Source of the DNA: Rugalucina vietnamica
Lineage: Eukaryota; Mollusca; Bivalvia; Lucinida; Lucinidae
Length of the DNA stretch: 64,000 bases
Assembly: GCA_964017185.1 (NCBI GenBank)
Contig: OZ024878.1
Span: 17,301,851 to 17,365,850, forward strand
Direction: 5' to 3'
Positions 45,932 to 57,828 of the stretch are shown here, in pieces. The notes under the pieces are model-generated. The model saw nothing but the letters and a program-made list of their open reading frames with translations. It did not search any database and was not told the origin of the DNA. Numbering within the stretch: the first letter of the stretch is position 1; each line of letters begins with the position of its first letter. The position numbers were made by a program, and so were the translations under genes.

Positions 45932-47875
45932 CCAGAGGACCAATGGTCCTGTAAGCGCTCACCTGAGATCTGCTGTATATACGAATGTTATAGAAAATAG
46001 CCCCAGTATAGGGGCAGATGAAGCCCTTGGGCCATTTTTTTCAGAATAATCAATATACTGTCCATATAAGTTTTTCCCTTCAAATGACATTTTAACAGTT
46101 TACCCATTCAAATACATAGGCAACCCATGTTGACCTTGCCTTAAAATAGGTCAAGGTCATTACAGGGTCATGATTTATATATACATTGTAGTACTTGAGT
46201 CATTGATGCTTCATGCCAAGTTTCTTCGAAATCGGTCCACCGGTTTCGGAGAAGATGTTTGAAGAGTTTATACCATATATGAGCATGGCGGCCACTTTGG
46301 TCATGTGACCTTGATTATTTATATACACACTGATTCTTCTATTCTATAGATGCTTCATATGAAATTTGGCTTTGATTGGCCAAGCGGTTTCAGAGGAGAA
46401 GATGTTTGAATATTATGGTAATATACATGTATAATGCCGGGGCTGGGGCAAATGAGCCCCTGGGGTCCATTTTTTTCAGAATCATTAATATTCAGTCCTA
46501 CTGCCCATTTCCTGCAAGACTTTCACTTTAAATGACATTTTAAAAGTTTTCCCCATTCAAATGCATTGGCATCCTATGTTGACCTTGCTGTAAAATAGGT
46601 CAAGATCATTCAAAGGTCATAAATTATATACACAATGTAATACTTCAGTCCTCAATGCTTCATGCCAAGTTTTGTTGAAATCGGTCCATTGATTCAGGAG
46701 AAGAAGAATTTTAAAGTTTTTTTTTCCATTTTATGGGCATGGCGGCCATCTTGGTCATGTGTACTGGATTATTTATATACACATTGATTCCCCCTTCCCG
46801 TAGATGCTTCCTATAAAATTGGGCTTTGATTGGCCAAGTGGTTTCAGAGAAGAAGATCTTTGAATATTTTTGTAATATACATGTATATTGCCTCGGGGTG
46901 GGGGCAGACCAAACCCTGGGGTCCAAATTTTTTTCAGAATTACCTACCTTCAGTCCATTTGCCCATTATCTGCAAGATTTGCCTTTCAAATGACATTTTA
47001 ACAACTTTCCCCATTCAAATGCATGGGCGACCTATGTTGACCTTGCCGTAAAATAGGTCAAGGTCATCCAAAGGTCATAATTTATAAAAATATTGTAGTA
47101 CTCTAGTCCCCAATGCTTCATGCCAAGTTTCGTTGAAATCGGTCCAGTGGTTCAGGAGAAGAAGACTTTTAAAGGGTTTTTACCATATATGGGCATGGTG
47201 GCCATCTTGGTCATGTGACCTGGATTATTTATAAACACATTGATTCCCCCTACCCATAGATGCTTCCTAAAAATTGGGATTTGATTGGCCAAGTGGTTTC
47301 AGAGAAGAAGATCTTTGAATATTTTTGTAATATACATGTATATTGCCCCGCCGTGGGGGCAGGCCAACCCCTGGGGTCCAAATGTTTTTTTCAGAATTAC
47401 CTACATGTACCTTCAGTCCATTTGCCAATTTCCTGCAAGATTTGCCTTTGAAATGACATTTTAACAATTTTCCCCATTCAAATGCATGGGCGACCTATGT
47501 TGACCTTGCCATAAAATAAGTCAAGGTCATCCAAAGGTCATGATTTATATACACATTGTAGTACTCCAGTCCCCAATGCTTCATGCCAAGTTTCGTTGAA
47601 ATCAGTCCAGTGGTTCCGGAGAAGAAGAATTTTGAAGGGTTTTTACCATATATGGGCATGGCGGCCATCTTGGTCAAGTGGCCTGGATTATTTATAAACA
47701 CATTGGTTCCCCCTTCCTATAGATGCTTCATATAAAATTTGGCTCTGATTGGCCAAGCGGTTTCATAGAAGAACATCTTTGAAAATGGTGGACGACGACG
47801 GACGCCGGACGGACGGACGCCGGATCATGGCCATCCTATAAGCTCACCTTGTGAGCCTAACGGCTCAGATGAGCT
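45932..47875 (+). mobile_element. Hairpin-ended tandem-repeat element (family A), largest copy
   Basis: CCAGAGGACCAATGGTCC start, GAGCCTAACGGCTC hairpin and GAGCT end. About four units of roughly 450-460 bases, each with TTGACCTTGCCGTAAAATAG, GGCATGGCGGCCATCTTGG and TTTGATTGGCCAAG (for example near 46373, 46823, 47281 and 47745). Inserted in the TAAAAC run of the array intron. Confidence 0.8.
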
Positions 47876-48190
47876 AATAAAAACACTTCAGAAAACGTTA
47901 TTGTGGATAAGAAGGTTTTCTTTGGTTTTAACCATACACATGCTTAGAACTTAATAATGCTGTAGTAGCACGAGACGTTTTTCTAATATGCTTTCGTGGG
48001 GTCCCACTTTATGTACACATGAATTTTAAACCATTTTTATTATTTTACAAACGTACTTGCTCAGAATAAAAAACTTTTATTGGTCGAATGCTTTCACAGG
48101 GCATTCTACACATATCAAAGACTTTAACCGCTGAAATAATCAGATAGTTTCAGAATGACAACCTGCGTACTGTTGAATAAGAATGCTTAC

Positions 48191-48367
48191 AGATTCGGAG
48201 ACATTGGGGTTGTAGTGAGCTCCATGTACCATCGGCTTGACACGTAGCAGTAGCTTCACCCTCAAGTTCAAAGCCACTCTCACAGGAATATGTAGCCGTT
48301 GCCTCAAATACAATGCCGTCAGGTGTGCTGACGGAACCATGTGACGGATCATTCAATTGGTCACAAG
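48191..48367 (-). CDS. Array sushi exon 5
   Basis: 177 nt, open. Protein identical to exon 48828-49004 (NDPSHG...LQPQC), with only silent differences such as GGT/GGC and CCC/CCT codons. Confidence 0.9.
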
Positions 48368-48827
48368 CTGTAATAATTTGATCAATGAAACGCAAATTGC
48401 CTTTGTTACTGGTCATGATGGTCTACAAGTAATTAATATAAAACGATGAGATCTCAGCTCAATAAAATTAATTTGAAATAAAGACAAATGTTAAATGTGA
48501 TATTTATATAAAAGAAATCTGAACCGTTTTTGTGGATTAGAAGGTTTTCTTTGGTTTTGACCATACACATGCTGAGAACTTAATAATGCTGTAGTAGCAC
48601 TTTACGTTTTTTCTAATATGCTTTCGTCGGGTTCCACTTTATGTACACATGAATTTTAAGCCATTTTTATTATTTTGCAAACGCATTTGCTCGGAATAAA
48701 AAAAACAACAACTTTAATTGGTCAAATGCTTCTACAGAACATTCTGCACATATCAAATATTTAACCACTGAAATAATCAGATAGTTACTGCATGACAACC
48801 TGTGTACTGTTGAATATGAATGCTTAC

Positions 48828-49004
48828 AGATTCGGAGACATTGAGGTTGTAGTGAGCTCCATGTGCCATCGGCTTGACACGTAGCAGTAGCTTCACCCTC
48901 AAGTTCAAAGCCACTCTCACAGGAATATGTAGCCGTTGCCTCAAATACAATGCCGTCAGGTGTGCTGACGGAACCATGTGACGGATCATTCAATTGGTCA
49001 CAAG
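48828..49004 (-). CDS. Array sushi exon 4
   Basis: 177 nt, open; matches the array consensus. 637 bp from exon 48191-48367. A TTAA element sits just upstream in the intron. Confidence 0.9.
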
Positions 49005-49104
49005 CTGTAATAATTTGATCAATGGAATACAAACTGCCTTAGTTAATGGTCATGATGGTCTCCAAATGATCAATATAAAAACGACGACTTCTCAACTCAA
49101 TTAA

Positions 49105-49824
49105 GGACTTATGGGTGGTCACCGTATATACATAATTGAAGATTTACCTGTATAAAAAAGCATTGTTTATATTGTCAACAATGCTACATGCTTTAGCATG
49201 CTTTATCATGGGACTATTGAATATGTTGCAAATACATGGATTTGTGTATACATGATTGTGGAATGAGTGTTCAGCTCAGAGCAAGTGAGTCATTTTTCAG
49301 TTACTTCCGGGTTGAAATCGTCGGACCCATTTTTCTTAGCTTTTTGAAAAAAATAAGACAGATTTTTCGATGTAGTCATTGACTTCAGTCATATAAGAAC
49401 CTGAAACAAAAGGCATGTCATCTTTCAGCAAACAAAAAGCACACACGAGCCGCCCCAAGTTACCCACTTTCAGAATTTTCCAGAAAAATATGTTTACACT
49501 AACTTTTCCCAGAGAAATATATTTCCATGACCCCAAAATAACCCATAATTTGTTAGATTATATATCCTAGACATTTAGGCTTTGCGTAATTTTTATTCAA
49601 ATGCATTCCATTTTCCAGGAAATGGGTCCCACGAAAACCAGTTACATTTCCAATTTTACACCAAGCTATTTAAAATTTTAAAATAATAACTATATTGAGT
49701 CATTCCTAGTATCAGTGACGTCTATTAGCAATAAATACACATCATCATTTGATTGACAGATTCAAGAAAACAGTAGATTTCTGTTTTACATACAACACCC
49801 ACTCATGTCAATATTGATAAATCC
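49105..49824. mobile_element. 720-bp insertion at a TTAA site
   Basis: Flanked by TTAA on both sides (49101-49104, 49825-49828); other array introns have a single CAATTAAATT here. Ends are GGACTTATGGG and ATAAATCC, with weak inversion (GGA.TTAT). TTAA duplication is the signature of piggyBac-type elements. No transposase. Confidence 0.65.
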
Positions 49825-50160
49825 TTAAATTCATTTGAAATAAAGAGAAATGTAAAATACGATATTTACAGAAACAGAAATCAGAATACGTTACTGTGAA
49901 TGAGGTTTTCTTTGGTTTTGAACCATACACATGCTTAGAAATTCATAATGCTGTATTAGCACGATACGTTTTTCTAATATGCTTTCGCAGGGTCGCCACT
50001 TAATGTTAACATGCATTTTAAATCATTTTTATTATTTTGATAACGCATATTGTGCCCAGATTAAACACTTTTATCAGTCGAATGCTTCTACAATATATTC
50101 TACAAAAAATCAGATAGTTTCTGAATGACAACTTGCGTACTGTTGAACAAGAATGCTTAC

Positions 50161-50337
50161 AGATTCGGAGACATGCAGGTGGTGGTGAACTCCATGTGCG
50201 ATCGGCTTGACACGTAGCAGTAGCTTTACCCTCAAGTTCAAAGCCACTCTCACAGGAATATGTAGCCGTTGCCTCAAATACGATGCCGTCAGGTGTGCTG
50301 ACGGAACCATGTGACGGATCATTCAATTGGTCACATG
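50161..50337 (-). CDS. Array sushi exon 3
   Basis: 177 nt, open. Distinguishing residues: LEGKATATC and RTWSSPPPAC. Counterpart of exon 17369-17545. Confidence 0.9.
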
Positions 50338-50787
50338 CTGTAATATTTTGATCAATTAAATACAATGCCTTTGTTACGGGTAATGATGATCTCAAAGTTA
50401 TAAATATAACAAAACGAAGATTTCTCAGCTCAATTAAATTAATTTGAAATAAAGAAAAATGTTAAATATGATATTTACATAAAATAATCAGAAACGTTAC
50501 TTTGGTTGAGAAGGTTTTCTTTGGTTTTAACCATACACATTGCTTAGAACTTAATAATGCTGTAGTACCACGACACGTTTTTCTAATATGTTTTCGTAAG
50601 GTCGCCGCCTTAAGTACACATGCATTTTAACCCATTTTCATTATTATTTTGAAAACGCACTTGCTCAGAATAAAAACTTTTATTGGTCGAATGCTTCTAC
50701 AGATCATTCTACAGATACCATTTAACCACTGAAATAATCAGATAGTTCTGAATGACAACCTGCGTACTGTTGAATAAGAATGCTTAC

Positions 50788-50964
50788 AGATTCGGAGACA
50801 TTCAGGTTGTGGTGAACTCCATGTGCGATCGGCTTGACACGTAGCAGTAGCTTCACCCTCAAGTTCAAAGCCAATCTCACAGGAATATGTAGCAGTTGCC
50901 TCAAATACGATGCCGCCAGGTGTGCTGACGAAACCATGTGACAGATAATTCAATTGGTCACATG
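50788..50964 (-). CDS. Array sushi exon 2
   Basis: 177 nt, open. Distinguishing residues: NYLSHGFVSTPGG, YSCEIGFEL and RTWSSPQPEC. Counterpart of exon 17994-18170. Confidence 0.9.
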
Positions 50965-51408
50965 CTGTAATATTTTGATCAATTAAATACAATGCCTTTG
51001 TTACTGGTCATGATGGTCTCCAAGTTATTAATATAAAAAAACGATGACTTCTCAGCCCAATTAAATTAATTTGAAATAAAGAAAAATGTTAAATATGATA
51101 TTTACATAAAAACACATCAGAAAACGTTACTGTGGATGAGAAGGTTTTCTTTGGTTTTTTATACATACACATGCTTAGAACTTAATAATGCTGTAGTAGC
51201 ATAAATGCTTCCCTCGGGGTCCCACTTTATGTACACATGCATTTTAAACCATTTTATATTGTTTTGAAAACACACTTGCTCAGAACAAAAACTTTTATTG
51301 GTCGAATGCTTCTACAAAACATTCTACACATATCAAAGGCTTTAACCACTAAAATAATTAGATAGTTTATGAATGACAACCTGCGTAATGTTGAATAAGA
51401 ATGCTTAC

Positions 51409-51585
51409 AGATTCGGAGACATTCAGGTTGTGGTGAACTCCATGTGCCATCGGCTTGGCACATTGCAGTAGCTTCACCCTCAAGTTCAAAGCCACTCTCA
51501 CAGGAATATGTAGCCGTTGCCTCAAATACGATGCCGCCAGGTGCGCTGACGGAACCATGCGACGGATCGTTCAATTGGTCACAAG
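51409..51585 (-). CDS. Array sushi exon 1 (first of the array)
   Basis: 177 nt, open. Distinguishing residues: SVSAPGG and EATAMCQADG. Its upstream intron leaves the array sequence at about 51610 and joins a retroelement fragment. Counterpart by position of exon 21453-21629. Confidence 0.9.
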
Positions 51586-51639
51586 CTGTAATATTTTGAT
51601 CAACGTCATTCCATCCGTTTGTTACAAGTCAAAAATAGG

Positions 51640-51745
51640 AAAAAGTCACAAATAGGCAATGGTCAGGAAAAGGCGCAATCAGTAAGAGATTCCTTCTCCA
51701 AAAACCGAGGTGGGAAAAACTAAATTGACAATTAGGTAATTCTCT
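51640..51745 (-). mobile_element. Retroelement 3' fragment
   Basis: CAAATAGGCAATGGTCAGG, AAAAGGCGCAATCAG and CCGAGGTGGGA blocks in the same order as at 41310. Confidence 0.7.
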
Positions 51746-52177
51746 ATCAAATTGTTTGAGTTCGGATGGGGCTATATCCGCGGTTATAGCCGCTGTTCCA
51801 TTATTTGCTATTCTTCTTCGATAAACTCAACCAATCAGCAATGTTGTATCAAAACAAGTCGCGGAAATCTGAGGGAGCCTTGTCGCCATTTAATTGGTCA
51901 ATACTCTTCATCCGAGCATTTCTTGGCTATAGCTGCGGAAGTGCTTCTTAGCTTAGTTGCGGCTATAGCGGCTATAGTTCGAGCCACAGGCGTTCGGATA
52001 GGGCTATAGCCGGGGCTATATCTATAAGCGAACTCAGCCATTATCATCAAATAATAAAGGCTATATACACAGTTCAAGTGAACATTTTTAGATAAACTCA
52101 AATGTTAAACCTAGCTTTTAACATTAGATTTATCAAAATCCAATTGGAACATGCTGCAATGATTAATTGATGTAAGA
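51746..52177 (-). other. Intron; short palindromic GC patch
   Basis: CGGATGGGGCTATATCCGCG near 51765 and its mirror TCGGATAGGGCTATAGCCGG near 51993 are inverted relatives about 230 bases apart, possibly the ends of a small element (about 51762-52030). No coding. Confidence 0.4.
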
Positions 52178-52341
52178 AATAATTTTACTTTACGGTGAAT
52201 TATCGTGATTAACGCGGGATGTTGGAGGGCAGATTGCAATGTATTAATTCACGACGGCGCAGCCGGAGTGAATTAAATATCGCATCTGCCCGACAACATC
52301 GCGCTATATCAAAGATAATTCACCGTATAGTAAAATTATTT
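52178..52341. repeat. 164-bp imperfect palindrome
   Basis: AATAATTTTACTTTACGG and GTGAATTATC on the left are mirrored by GATAATTCACCGTATAG and TAAAATTATT on the right, with TTAATTCAC/GTGAATTAA around a GGCGCAGCCG centre. Typical of a foldback MITE. Confidence 0.75.
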
Positions 52342-52788
52342 CGATTCTAGCACGACATATAAGTAAATGCGTACATTTCAAAATGTTTTCCACTGGACTT
52401 ATTCTCGGCGGACATAAATTTTTATGTGCGACGTCACAAAAACGCCACCTTACGCGCGTAATTTTGTTTGCAGTGAATTATTGTTTATTTGCAAACGGTG
52501 ACGTTTCCATTAGGTTCAATGGGAAAGACGATAACGTCGTGTTAGAATACATTGATCATCAATGTTATTCAATACGGTTGTTTCTGGTTATAATGGGATC
52601 ATCTCCGTATAAATATCTTCAAATATTCACTTCCCTTAGACTCAATTTGAAATGAAGTCTAAATATTTACCCCAACCCCCCACCCCCGAATGCAACTTCA
52701 GAGAAATCATTATTTATTTCAAAATATTACACTGTATAGTCTTTGACACTGACGTCAACTGATTATTGCTAAAGGCTAAAGTACTTAC

Positions 52789-52965
52789 TGATTCTATTGC
52801 ACAAAGGCGGTATTGAGCTCCATGCACCAACAGCTGTGCATGTAGCAGTATCATCACCCGCAAGATCAAATCCCATCTCACACGTATAAGTAGCTACTGC
52901 CCCGAATTCGATGCCACCAGTTGTGCTGACAAAGCCATGTTCAGGATTGAACACTTGGCTGCATT
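52789..52965 (-). CDS. Sushi exon related to the array
   Basis: 177 nt, 59 codons, acceptor ATTATAG, donor GTAAGTAC, open. The peptide has ECSQVFNPEHGFVSTTGGIE, ATYTCEMGFDL, ATCTAVGAW and PPLC. It keeps the HGFVST.GGI and ATY.C landmarks of the array exons but is clearly diverged, so it is the natural outgroup or progenitor-like copy. It lies next to the array on its 5' side. Confidence 0.9.
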
Positions 52966-53067
52966 CTATAATATTAATTAAAACATTGTTGTCCCTCTTA
53001 TTTTGTTGATTATCTCCATATAAAGTTTAACATAAAATAAAAATGACTACTCAGTTCCCTTTGTGCT

Positions 53068-53205
53068 ATTTCCCAATAGGCGGCTACTCAGTTACCCAAA
53101 CCTTACTAAAATATGAAAACGCACACAAGATGCAAACAGCACAAACATTCGACATCAAGACATAAAAACAATAAGAACCACAACAGAAGCATCGCCTTGG
53201 AACGA
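53068..53205 (-). mobile_element. Retroelement 3' fragment
   Basis: TTTCCCAATAGGCGGCTACT, CAGTTACC and CATCGCCTTGGAACGA match the element's untranslated region; both ends are missing. Confidence 0.65.
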
Positions 53206-53695
53206 ACAATAATATACTGAAAGGAAATAAAAACTTAAGTCTTGTCTTTTGGAAGATCCTGCGTTTAACAAATGAAAACATTTTGTTTCTTGCTATAAAA
53301 TTTCCGTAGAGAACGTGTCTGCTGCAAAATTGGTGCGTCAAAATTGAAGAAATTTGCTTAGGGGACTGTCTACGGTCAGTTTTTTGATGCAATGGTCAAA
53401 ATCAGAGTGTTCAAGTTTATTCATCAAATCTAAGCATTTGGTGTATGATGCATCAACGAACCATAAATCTGTATGATTTGCCTCAGTCAACTGCACTAGA
53501 AAAAAAGCTGTCCACAGATAACCTCATGCGTCGAAAAATCACACTTAAGTTTCCTCCGGCGTTTTTAAACTGACGTCATTAACGTGGCCCGTTTGTTTTG
53601 CTTCTTTTACGGTTTTTGTAAAATTATTCTTGGATTTGGTTTTAAAAGTGGTGATACGGTATCGAGTTTTGTATTGAAAGCAGTTTTTACAGGTG
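53206..53695 (-). other. Intron, nothing recognised
   Basis: Short frames only; no exon or repeat match seen. Confidence 0.4.
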
Positions 53696-53699
53696 AGGT

Positions 53700-54032
53700 T
53701 AGGTACCTGTAAAATCGGTTTAAGCCCGCCAGTAACTTTGTGTTACTGATCGTTCCAAGTCGATACTTCTGTGGTGATTCTTTTTGTTTTATGTCTTGGT
53801 GTTTAAAAATTGTTTGTGCTGTTGGCGCCTTATGTATGTTTTAATATTTTAGTTAAGTTAAGGTAACTGAGTGGCCACCTATTGGGAAAATAGCTGCTCA
53901 TTCGGCTTGCGATATGTTTCATGGTATAAGTACCTGATTGTTAGTTTGGTTTTTTCCCACCTCGGTTTTTGGAGTGGGAATCTTTTTCTGATTGCGCCTT
54001 TTCCTGATCTTTGCCTACTTGTACCTTTTCAT
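53700..54032 (+). mobile_element. Retroelement 3' end, plus orientation
   Basis: Runs from GTACCTGTAAAATCGG through TTTAAGCCCGCCAGTAAC to TTGCCTACTTGTACCTTTT, the inverse orientation of the other copies, giving the element's 3' terminus. Confidence 0.7.
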
Positions 54033-54725
54033 AAACGTAAACGTGCACTCAGCTGTGTGTGACGTGACGCTGACGTTTTAAATAAAGGCGATTCATGCTT
54101 TCCCATGAAAAGAAAATAATTCAAATGATCATTTAATTAATGGGTATATCATTTTTTATCTTATGAAAAGTCTGTATGCAAAAATTGGGACCTCATTTCT
54201 CGACGTTTATGTGACGCTCTCAATAAAAAGATAAACAGTTAAAACACCGGAAACAGATTGAGAATCTCAATGTCGATAAAACAAATGCTTCTTTTGAGTT
54301 ACCATAAACATGAACTTTAGTGAAAACCTTTTCCCAGCGTTAGAAAACGTCGAAAATGCACTTGCGTGTTGGACGTTAAAAACTAAACGTTACGTTTTTC
54401 AGGATAAAATCTCAAATTATCAATGCGTTGAGGGTATTCTAACAACTTTGATCACAAACGCTTATGCTCAGCAGCTTACATCAGCGAAACCGGCTCTAAT
54501 CATGGTCTTGCATGCGAATCGGGGTGAAAACGTCTGAATGACGTAACTCAATTTCGTTCGACGAAATGCAATTTTTAAGTGCAACATGTGAAGCAAAAAT
54601 TACACACTGTCACAATTAGAATATACCAACTGGTTATATTTTAAATTGATTTAAAAATAAGTAAACAATAAGTAATGATGAAAACTTAAGTTTCTAATTC
54701 CTCTCAGTATATAAAATTACTGGCG
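54033..54725 (-). other. Intron, nothing recognised
   Basis: A 75-codon plus-strand frame at 54310-54537 has no family signature. The last 25 bases (AAAATTACTGGCG) are retroelement sequence broken by the next insertion. Confidence 0.4.
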
Positions 54726-55582
54726 TAGTGGAGCAAATATCAGGGGCTATCTTTCAAGGGGGTGGTCTACGGAGTACCACATTTGTTTCTATATACCAAA
54801 ATGTTCGTATTGGTCTGTAGTTTAAAAATCCAGCGTTTGCCACCTTGGCAAACCTTGCATAATTCCAGTATTCAAGATGGCGTCCAAGATGGCTGCCATT
54901 TCTTAAAATCAACCCCTATACAAGAATGCATCATGATTTTCATGTGTTTGCATTGTAATGGTATTTTAATGCCCCATTTCATGTAAGAATGATGTATTTG
55001 TCTATTTCAAGTAAAAAACCTGACAGTTTAGGTAAAACAGTTGTAAAAATTATATTTAAATTCACAAATGCACGTGCCCAAGGTTTTTCACCTCGGAACG
55101 TTTGTTTAATGGCTCATTATTTATGATAAGATAGTTATGGCTGCTATTTTACTTCTTTTCTATCAAATATAATATCTGTAAAGATTTTATAGAAACAGAA
55201 ATTGTTTCTATATATAATATTCATGCTTAAAAACAGGTTTTAGACATCCAACCCAACACGGAAAAAACAACAAAAAGTACATGTTTTCCTATACAAAGTA
55301 CGCTCTAAAATCTAATTAGTTATTGATTCTATATACCATAGTGTTTGTGTTGATCTTGGTTTGTACCATAAAAATACAGTGTCTGCCACCTCTGTAAAAC
55401 ACAAGATAGCTCCAGTATTCAAGATGGCATCCAAGAAGGCCGTCAAAATTTACAATTCTGGAAAAATGAGACACATATGTCCCTTGACTTTTGTTTAGAA
55501 ACAAATATGCTTAAATTGAGCTATAAACACTTAGAGTTATCTTATTATTGTTATTTTCATGTGTTTTCCATTGTTAAAACTA

Positions 55583-55735
<153 letters not shown>

Positions 55736-57295
55736 ATATTAAGGGAGTAAGGTCTCACTGACAAGGCAAAAAAGAAGAAAAAATACATATTTTCCTATAC
55801 ATTATAGGCTCTTGAATCGTGATTGTTATTGATTCTATATACCAAATATTTTGTCTTGCAAGCTTATGAAGGTTTGAATCTTTTAAATCCAGCGTTGGCC
55901 GCCTCTGCAAACCCAGCATAACTCCGGTTTTCAAAAGGGCATCCAAGAAGGCCGTCAAAATAAAACATTTCGAAAAATAAGCCGCATGTGTCCTTTAACC
56001 TTTGTTTACTAACAAAACAGTTAAAAATCAAGCTAAAACACTTAGATCTATCTTTTTAAAAATATTTTCATGTATATATTTCTTTTTCAATATTACATTA
56101 TGCATACAAATCTAGAAATGCATGGGGTAAGGGCTGGAGTATGTTTGAAAAGATGCTACTTAAATTCCTTTTAATAATCTGAATCACTGCAATTTTCCTC
56201 TGTCAACATGCCTGAAAAGATAGTATGCACATTTGTGTATATAACTACATGCACATTAATTTCCACAGTGTATGGTTGTCGACACATAGAGCTTGTGCAG
56301 TATTCATCACTCATTTCTTTACGTTAGCAAACAGTGTCATTCAATAGCTCTGGAGCTGCAACTGACAGTGTTACCAATAATACTAAGCATTTTATTTGAT
56401 CATTCATTGTCCTATTCAAATCTAAAGTCTGATGGTGATTTCAGTTCTTGAACATAGTGCAACCCATTCCGCCAAATATGCAGTTGATAGGCACACCTCA
56501 GGCAATGAAACCCGAAACTTTTATCTGTCGAGGTAGCTTTTTAGCCGTCAACAATATTGCCTTCTCTGCGCACAGTGAGTTTAAAGACAAATTGTTTTTG
56601 TTACGAACTTAGACCACCTATGATCCTCCGAGTGTTCTAAATCTTCACCTAGATGGTGCCGATCTATATTCGTTTCAGGACCCTGCATAATGTGATAACA
56701 AAGCTAAATGAAAATAATAATCAGGAAATGGCGCAATCAGAACGATAGAGGTCATTGCATGTTTGGTAAGTTTACATCTACTGCCTTTTCGTTATTGTCA
56801 AAGTTATCGGTAACTCCCAGTATAAGCATACCCCCTGATTTCTGACATAATTTCTGAGGGGACGGTTCCACTGAGGGAGTGTTAGCTTGTGTGCTGATGA
56901 TAAAATTCGCCTCATTTCAGGGTATGTAATCGTATATCGAAGATAAGCTATTTGTAAAATCAAAGAGTCTACTCCAGATTTGATCATGAACAACAAGACC
57001 TACATGTTTTGGGTATGCAATAGAAATTGCTGCTTTGTAATATTACAAGCAACTTAAAGACAGTGCAAGTCTATTGAAGCTCAGCCTATATGTCTGAAGC
57101 ATTAGCAAATCTTTCATCGCTTACACTTGAAGCCGACCATTTGTCTAGTACAGTAAAATATCTTGAAAGGCTTGCAATGGTGGCATATTGATCCATTACA
57201 ATTTCAATGTTTCTAAGAATACCATTTATAAACATACCGATATGATTTATCGTGTCTTCTGCTATTATTTACAAGAAAAAAAAAATAAAAATTAA

Positions 57296-57620
57296 AACTG
57301 AGATCCTTTAAGAGCAGTGAACACATTAATAAGAAAGGGGATGGGCCATACCGCGGTTTCGACTATTGAAGTCTCGTCAGTGACCCTTTAGATTTGGCAA
57401 CATGCAGCCAAAGAGAATTACTGAAAATTTGCAACTTTCAACAGGGTAGTCGATACAAAGACTAGTATTATCTAAATGGGGCCAAGTATATTAAACATTG
57501 GTTAGAAAATGAATCTTAACCGATAATAAATTTCTAGAGTTCTGAATATCCTCGCTGATCTCAAAGGAACAAAAAGAAAATATAGCCTGCACTATGGATG
57601 ATGTACGGGGAGACTTTTTA
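57296..57620 (+). repeat. Dispersed repeat, copy 2
   Basis: Matches 4463-4780 nearly end to end, from AAACTGAGATCCTTTAAGAG to CACTATGGATGATGTAC. Confidence 0.75.
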
Positions 57621-57655
57621 GGGCCGCCACACGGCACAACACCAGCTGCAGTAAT

Positions 57656-57828
57656 AGCAAATAAAAATTAAAACTGAGATCCTTTAAGAGCAGTGAACAC
57701 ATTAATAAGAAAGGGGATGGGCCATACCGCGGTTTCGACTATTGAAGTCTCGTCAGTGACCCTTTAGATTTGGCAACATGCAGCCAAAGAGAATTACTGA
57801 AAATTTGCAACTTTCAACAGGGTAGTCG
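57656..57828 (+). repeat. Dispersed repeat, copy 3 (recent duplicate)
   Basis: Essentially identical to the first 170 bases of the copy at 57296, starting with the shared AATAAAAATTAAAACTGAG, so it is a very recent local duplication. Confidence 0.85.

Noticed and set aside
7408-51558. Repeated minus-strand frames with MVPSAHLTASYLRQRLHIPV
   Set aside because: They are the shifted frame of each array sushi exon. They recur only because the exons do and have no splice phase consistent with neighbours.
23748-51655. Plus-strand frames with MTRSSSFTLKFKATLTGICS
   Set aside because: Antisense shadows of the array exons.
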